A stretch of DNA of 64,000 nt from CAVSLM01 sp963728895 (GTDB lineage: Bacteria; Pseudomonadota; Gammaproteobacteria; JBBQDK01). Position 1 is the first letter of the stretch; each line of letters starts with the position of its first letter. A model generated the notes under the pieces. The model was not told where the DNA came from. It worked only from the letters and a program-made list of their open reading frames with translations, and ran no database searches. Below, piece by piece: positions 59,586-64,000 of the stretch. The stretch lies in contig CAVSLM010000008.1 in the NCBI GenBank assembly GCA_963728895.1, forward strand, positions 248,001 to 312,000. The letters are read 5' to 3'. Made by a program: the position numbers and the translations under genes.

Positions 59586-60502
59586 CCAGCCCGACTTACG
59601 CCAGGTGCCGCCACGCTGGCGACCTGACTATTCGGAGAGGCGGGCATGCCGTCCGGCTTGCCGCCCCAGGCTCGACGGTTGATGGTATAGCCGCTGATGC
59701 CGCCGTGAAACGGAATCGCCAGCAGTCCCGGCAGCCAGGTGACGTCGCGCGCCGCATGCCAGCCTCGAATACCCACCACCATGTGCTCGTGGCCGGCGCG
59801 CGGCTGTGCGCGGTAGGTGCCGAACAGGCGGTCCCACCAGGACAGGCTGAATCCGAAGTTGCTGTTGGCCTCGTCGTCCTCCACCGAATGATGCACGCGG
59901 TGCATGTCCGGCGTCACTACCACCCAGCGCAGCCGGCGGTCCACGCTGGCCGGCAGGCGCACGTTGCCGTGGTTGAACATCGAGGACGCATTGAGCACCA
60001 CCTCGAACAAGACCACGGCGGCGAGCGGCGGGCCGACCAGGACGACGACCATGAACTTGATCAGCATGGACAGCAGAATCTCCAGCGGATGAAACCGCAC
60101 CCCGGTCGTGACGTCGAAATCCGGGTCGGCATGATGCACCCGATGCAGACGCCACAACGCCGGGACGGCGTGGAACATCACGTGCTGCAGCCAGATGGCG
60201 AGATCGAGCAGCAGCAGGGAGCCTGCGATCGCGACCCAGGCCGGCGCGGCAAGGAGATTGAACAGCCCCCAGCCGTGGTCCTTGGCGAGCGCTGCCACGC
60301 CCACGGCGGCGGCGGGAAACACCAGGCGCAGCAACAGGGCACCGGTCGCCGTCAGCGCCAGGTTGTTCGCCCAGCGCAGCCAGCGCGACACCTGCGGCAC
60401 GCGGCGCGCCCCGAAAGTCTCCCACAGCCCCATCACCGCCAGCACTCCGACGAAGGAACCGAGCCGGATGAGGGCCTCATGTGTCGCAACGAATGTTTCC
60501 AT
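59543..60502 (-). CDS. Fatty acid hydroxylase/sterol desaturase-type membrane protein
   Basis: A 319-residue di-iron membrane hydroxylase. The His clusters are QHVMFHAVP, WRLHRVHHADPDFD, FNHGN and MHRVHHSVEDDEANSNFGFS. Four or more helices. It would oxidise a lipid acyl chain or sterol-like ring. The C-terminal ~12 residues NISPAGQRLAGK come from a dispersed element, and the ~25 residues before them are low complexity, so the native C-terminus is probably altered. Start ATG 60502. Confidence 0.87.
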   Translation of the reverse strand: METFVATHEALIRLGSFVGVLAVMGLWETFGARRVPQVSRWLRWANNLALTATGALLLRLVFPAAAVGVAALAKDHGWGLFNLLAAPAWVAIAGSLLLLDLAIWLQHVMFHAVPALWRLHRVHHADPDFDVTTGVRFHPLEILLSMLIKFMVVVLVGPPLAAVVLFEVVLNASSMFNHGNVRLPASVDRRLRWVVVTPDMHRVHHSVEDDEANSNFGFSLSWWDRLFGTYRAQPRAGHEHMVVGIRGWHAARDVTWLPGLLAIPFHGGISGYTINRRAWGGKPDGMPASPNSQVASVAAPGVSRAGPNISPAGQRLAGK

Positions 60503-60631
60503 GCCCTGCCTCGCGCCATTGAGCCGCCGATGTCGGAAACCTATACAGTTACGCCTTGCGGTTGCGGCCTTCAACCCCCAGCGGGCGGGAACAGCGGGCG
60601 GGAGCATCGGGCGCCTGCGGATTTCACGCCC

Positions 60632-61555
60632 TCACAGCGGGCGCACGCAGGTCAGCGGGCAGGCGCGGATCGCCGTGCGCAGGGCTTCGATGGCCTTGTG
60701 GCGCGGGAAGCTGACACGCCATGCGAGCGCGACCCGGCGCTTCGGTGCCGGATTGCGCAGCCGGCGCACGGCGAGCAGGCGCTGCGCGTAGCGCTCGGCG
60801 CCGGTGGCGGTGCACGGCAGCACGGTCACTCCCATGCCGGAGGCGACCATGTGGCGGATGGTTTCCAGGGAGCTGCCCGCAAGCGGCGCCGGATACTCTG
60901 CATCACCGCCCGCGGCGCGGCCGCAATCGGGGCATGATTCGATCACCTGTTCGCGGAAGCAGTGCCCGGGCCCGAGCAACAGCAGGTTGTCCGCCGCGAG
61001 CTCGGCGAGCGTCACGGTCTTGCGGCTGTTCAGCGGATGCGCGCTCGGCAGCAGCGCCACGAACGGCTCCTCGTACAGCGGCAGCACGACCACGCCCGGC
61101 TCCTCGAACGGCAGGGAAATGATGATGGCATCGAGCTCGCCCTGCTTGAGCTGGCGGCGCAGCACGGCGGTGTAGTTCTCCTCGAGCACCAGCGGCATGT
61201 TGGGCGCCGAGTCATGCAGCGTCGGGATGAGGGCGGGGAGGAGATAGGGACCGACCGTGTAGATGGCGCCGAGGCGCAATGGCCCTTGCAGCTGATCGGC
61301 CTGATCGTGGGCACTCTGTCGTATTGTCTCGACGATCTCCAGCACCTGCTGGGCCTGTGCTGCCACCCTGGTGCCGGCATGGGTCACCGAAATGTCGTTC
61401 TTACCGCGCTCGAAGAGGGCAACGCCCAGCTCCTCCTCGAGCTTCTTGATCGCGACGCTCAGCGTCGGCTGACTGACGAAGCAGGCTTCCGCCGCCCGCC
61501 CGAAATGCCGCTCCCGGGCCAGGGCCACCACGTACTTGAGCTCGCTCAGTGTCAC
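60632..61555 (-). CDS. oxyR: LysR-family peroxide regulator OxyR
   Basis: A 307-residue LysR regulator. The winged helix SELKYVVALARERHFGRAAE then ACFVSQPTLSVAIKKLEEEL is at the N-terminus. The peroxide-sensing cysteines are in GPGHCFREQVIESCPDC, matching the reactive and resolving Cys of OxyR. GTG 61555 is chosen as the conserved start; the frame upstream is not conserved. It activates antioxidant genes on H2O2 exposure, and dps, a classical OxyR target, lies just beyond, divergently. Confidence 0.93.
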   Translation of the reverse strand: MTLSELKYVVALARERHFGRAAEACFVSQPTLSVAIKKLEEELGVALFERGKNDISVTHAGTRVAAQAQQVLEIVETIRQSAHDQADQLQGPLRLGAIYTVGPYLLPALIPTLHDSAPNMPLVLEENYTAVLRRQLKQGELDAIIISLPFEEPGVVVLPLYEEPFVALLPSAHPLNSRKTVTLAELAADNLLLLGPGHCFREQVIESCPDCGRAAGGDAEYPAPLAGSSLETIRHMVASGMGVTVLPCTATGAERYAQRLLAVRRLRNPAPKRRVALAWRVSFPRHKAIEALRTAIRACPLTCVRPL

Positions 61556-61643
61556 GGAATTGGCTTGGCAGTGATAGGGAATACCTATTGTAACCGTTGG
61601 AAGAATCCATTTCGACAACCGCGGTGCAGGGGTTACTCTTGAA

Positions 61644-61788
61644 CCCGCAGATCTCACCAACCGGGTGGGGTATGGGCCGGCGCGGCGTGAACGGTGTGTC
61701 ATCGTTCGGCGATCGTGAAGCCGCCAGATCTTCCCTGCGATCCGGTCACTGGCCGGCCAGCGGCTGGCCGGCTGGTGAGATTTCCGGA
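61644..61788. repeat. Dispersed CCCGGAAATCTCACC element, 145-bp deleted copy
   Basis: Left end CCCGCAGATCTCACCAACC, right end GGCTGGTGAGATTTCCGGA, inverse orientation. Keeps CGGCGTGAACGGTGTGTCAT and the CTGGCCGGCCAGCGGCTGGC hairpin; the other half is reduced. Flanked by TGAA and TTAA. It occupies the oxyR-dps divergent promoter region. Confidence 0.85.
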
Positions 61789-61851
61789 TTAACCTATGAG
61801 CAGACGGTCCATCCGGACCGGGGCTTCATCCAAGCATGAAAGGAGACCAAC

Positions 61852-62334
61852 ATGAACCAGAGCACCATACCCATCGACATCGGGATCAGCGACAAGGACC
61901 GCGCGGCCATCGCCGAGGGCCTGTCGCGCCTGCTGGCGGACACGTACACGCTGTACCTCAAGACCCACAACTTCCATTGGAACGTCACCGGTCCGATGTT
62001 CAACACGCTGCACCTGATGTTCGAACAGCAGTACAACGAGCTGGCGCTGGCGGTGGATGCCGTCGCCGAACGCATCCGCGCCCTGGGATTCGCCGCGCCC
62101 GGGAGCTACGCGCAGTTCGCCGAGCTGACCAGCATCCGTGAGGAAACCACGACGCCCGAGGCGTCGGAGATGCTGCGCCAGCTGGTTGCCGACCAGGAGT
62201 CCGTGGTGCGCACGGCACGCAGCATCTTTCCGGTCGTGGACCAGGCGAACGACGAGCCCACCGCCGACCTGTTGACCCAGCGCATGCAGACGCACGAAAA
62301 GACCGCCTGGATGCTGCGTAGCCTGTTGCAGTAG
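61852..62334 (+). CDS. dps: Dps-type ferritin-like DNA-protection protein
   Basis: A 160-residue Dps. The intersubunit ferroxidase ligands lie in KTHNFHWNVTGPMFNTLHLM then FEQQYNELALAVDAVAERIR. It forms a dodecamer that oxidises iron with H2O2 and shields DNA. AAGGAGA (61840-61846) precedes ATG 61852. OxyR is encoded divergently next door and likely controls it; the dispersed element lies between them. Confidence 0.93.
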   Translation: MNQSTIPIDIGISDKDRAAIAEGLSRLLADTYTLYLKTHNFHWNVTGPMFNTLHLMFEQQYNELALAVDAVAERIRALGFAAPGSYAQFAELTSIREETTTPEASEMLRQLVADQESVVRTARSIFPVVDQANDEPTADLLTQRMQTHEKTAWMLRSLLQ

Positions 62335-62372
62335 CGACCGCCCCGCGAACCGGCCCTGCGACTTCCGTCGAG

Positions 62373-62412
62373 CCCGGATATCTCACCAGCCGGCCAGCGG
62401 CTGGCCGGTAAC
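62373..62412. repeat. Fragment of the dispersed CCCGGAAATCTCACC element
   Basis: CCCGGATATCTCACCAGCC + GGCCAGCGGCTGGCCGGTAA, the left end and subterminal hairpin only, preceded by CGAG. It lies 39 bases after the dps stop and may act as a terminator hairpin. Confidence 0.75.
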
Positions 62413-62420
62413 CGGGTTCG

Positions 62421-62535
62421 ACAACCCGGATGGAGCGAAGTGGAATCCGGGGATCGGGGATCACAATGCCAGTCCGATACCCAAACCACGGGACTGGGTT
62501 CCATCCCCTCGATTCCGCTTCGCTTCATCGAGGCT
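62421..62535. repeat. Inverted pair of GGATGGAGCGAAG...CCGGG repeats
   Basis: AACCCGGATGGAGCGAAGTG + GAATCCGGGG at 62424-62453 and, inverted, CCCCTCGATTCCGCTTCGCT + TCATCGAGGCTACGA at 62506-62540. Such GGAT-AGCGAAGC-AATCC repeats are common in gammaproteobacteria. The remainder of the gap up to 62821 shows no convincing gene. Confidence 0.5.
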
Positions 62536-62821
62536 ACGAGCTCCCCTTCTACAGGCGCTCGAGCCGCCAGACAAAGCCGCTGACGCGTTCTCCACACGCG
62601 CCCCCATGCAACTCCCGGGACGGCCGCGAATTCCGCCCGCTTCCGGGATGCCGTTCGGATTGACGCCGCCCGGTCCGGAGCGGCGGAGGGACGGGTCCTG
62701 CGCTACGCTTCACGGGTCGGGCGCGCGGGGTGCGAGAACGCGGGTATGCGGCCCTTTCTGAACGATCGAGCATCTACCGGCGCACCTGATCCATCCCGCG
62801 CAGACGGTTCTCCTGTTGTGG

Positions 62822-64000
62822 ATGATCAACACCGTGAGGCGGCGGATGATCGGGGCAGAGTGGGTGCGTGAGCGCCTGCGGGCGCTGGGCGCCGCCGGTG
62901 CTTACGGTGCTGCTGTACTGGCGCTGGTGGTGGCGACCGGCGTGCGCTGGGTTCTGCAGCCCATCATTTACAGCGGCTATCCCTTCCCCACCTACTTCGC
63001 GGCCGTGACGCTGGTGGCCACACTGGCCGGCAGAGGGCCGGCGCTGGTCACGCTCGTCGCCGGGGGGCTCATCGCCAATCGGCTGTTTGCACCGGTCCGC
63101 TCCGGCCTGTGGTTTGCGGATGCGGCACATTGGACCGGCTTTGCGCTGTATTTTCTCGCCGGACTGGCCATCGTCGAGCTCGCCGAATCGTTGCGCAGGA
63201 GCCGTGCGCGGGCCGAGGCGGTGATGGCACAGGAGAAGCGCTCGCGCCAGGTCCTGCAGGCGGAGATGGCCCAGCGCAAGGCCACCGAGGAGTCGCTGCG
63301 CCGCACCGTGCGACTCGCGGGCGAGCGCCTGCGCGAAATCGAGGCGATCTATCAGAGCGCGCCCATCGGGCTGTGCATCCTCGATCGCGAGCTGCGCTAC
63401 CTGCGGGTGAACGAGCGCCTGGCACAGATCCACGGCCTTCCCGTGGAAGCGCACCTCGGCAGAAGCCTGCGCGAAGTGGTACCGAAGATCGCGGATGTCG
63501 CCGAGGCGGGACTGCGCAGCGCCATCGAGACCGGTGCGGCCGCACTCGGGATCGAGCTGACCTCCGAAACCCCTGCGCACCCTGGTGTGCAGCTCACCCT
63601 GATCGAGAGCTGGCTGCCGATCGCCGCCGACGACGGTACCACGGTCGGCATCAACATCGTGGTCGAGGATATCACCAAGCGCAAGGCGGCCGAGCAGGCG
63701 CTGCAGGAGAGCGAAGGCCGGCTGAGGCGCGCCCTGGTGGCCGGGCGCATGGTTGCGTGGGACTGGGATCCGCGGCGTGACGTGGTCCGCACCACGGAGA
63801 ACTTCCGGGACATCTACGGTGCGCCGGCGCCGGGCTCCGCGGATGAAGGCCTGTCGCTGATTCATCCCGAGGACCGCGATCGGCATCGCGCCACCGTCGA
63901 GCGCGCGCGAGGGAGCGGCGGCTCCTATGAATCCCAATACCGCGTGACGGTGTCTGGCGGGGACGCAATCTGGATCGAGGAACGCGCCGAGGCGCGGGTG
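62822..64000 (+). CDS. PAS-domain sensor protein, 3' truncated by window
   Basis: An open frame from ATG 62822 to the window end, at least 393 residues. Residues ~18-115 hold three to four helices with a DUF4118/KdpD-like pattern (IIYSGYPFPTYFAAVTLVAT, LAGRGPALVTLVAGGLIANR). A coiled coil follows (ESLRRSRARAEAVMAQEKRS), then a PAS domain at ~185-295 (IYQSAPIGLCILDRELRYLR, VNERLAQIHGLPVEAHLGRS; IVVEDITKRKAAEQALQESE) and a second PAS/PAC from ~300. The output domain is beyond the window, probably a histidine kinase or diguanylate cyclase. The starting codon could also be ATG 62846. Confidence 0.85.
   Translation, partial: MINTVRRRMIGAEWVRERLRALGAAGAYGAAVLALVVATGVRWVLQPIIYSGYPFPTYFAAVTLVATLAGRGPALVTLVAGGLIANRLFAPVRSGLWFADAAHWTGFALYFLAGLAIVELAESLRRSRARAEAVMAQEKRSRQVLQAEMAQRKATEESLRRTVRLAGERLREIEAIYQSAPIGLCILDRELRYLRVNERLAQIHGLPVEAHLGRSLREVVPKIADVAEAGLRSAIETGAAALGIELTSETPAHPGVQLTLIESWLPIAADDGTTVGINIVVEDITKRKAAEQALQESEGRLRRALVAGRMVAWDWDPRRDVVRTTENFRDIYGAPAPGSADEGLSLIHPEDRDRHRATVERARGSGGSYESQYRVTVSGGDAIWIEERAEARV

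Overview
The window is a 64 kb piece of a GC-rich (by eye, mid-60s % G+C) bacterial chromosome. The proteins point to a gammaproteobacterium: E. coli-type GshA, an EF-P-like EfpL/YeiP, YceH, a DUF1820 protein, OxyR, a POT peptide transporter and PHB synthase. Genus cannot be decided from the sequence. No rRNA, tRNA, prophage, integrase, transposase or CRISPR array was seen.

Layout. 0-2 kb: 3' part of a glycogen phosphorylase gene with many frame breaks. 2.2-11.7 kb: a polysaccharide/RiPP-tailoring-like cluster on + (nucleotidyltransferase, PqqD-type protein with an extra tail, HPr-kinase-like protein, three family-2 glycosyltransferases, second nucleotidyltransferase, SMP-30 lactonase-like protein, HD-like ORF, SDR dehydrogenase). 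11.8-16 kb (-): PbpG-like peptidase, PHB synthase, ChaN/PDZ lipoprotein. 16-21 kb: AI-2E-type transporter, BON protein, Cu/Zn superoxide dismutase, LEA-type lipoprotein, a very small histone-fold protein and a 45-residue Cys-rich membrane protein. 21-28.8 kb: two overlapping dynamin-like GTPases, NYN-OST-HTH protein, pentapeptide protein, bactofilin-like membrane protein. 29-34 kb: orphan HicA, a Cache-domain remnant and two chemoreceptors. 34-46 kb: EfpL, gamma-glutamyltransferase, Ala/Pro-rich secreted protein, EamA exporter, Lhr-type helicase (frameshifted), DsrE-like protein, GshA, SIMPL protein. 46-57.8 kb: EF-G-like GTPase, YceH, CoA-ligase-like protein, PAP2 phosphatase, POT transporter, FAD oxidase, DUF1820, CDP-alcohol phosphatidyltransferase with a HAD phosphatase. 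58.5-64 kb: ADP-ribosylglycohydrolase, fatty-acid hydroxylase, OxyR, Dps and the start of a PAS sensor protein.

The most striking thing the genes do not explain is a family of dispersed non-coding elements. Ten copies or fragments share ends reading CCCGGAAATCTCACCAGC and its reverse complement. Three full copies are 253-254 bp; others are internally deleted, two down to little more than the joined ends. They lie in both orientations, usually right against gene 3' ends, and supply stop codons and even C-terminal tails to neighbours. Two full copies have exact 4-bp direct repeats at the flanks (TTAA, CCAG), so a MITE-like mobile element is the best reading. A second repeat family (GGCGGATAAG...CATCCGCC hairpins) forms 96-bp and 75-bp tandem arrays at 52.5 and 58 kb.

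Frame breaks in glgP, the first nucleotidyltransferase and lhr include short C or G runs, so some may be sequence errors rather than true pseudogenes.
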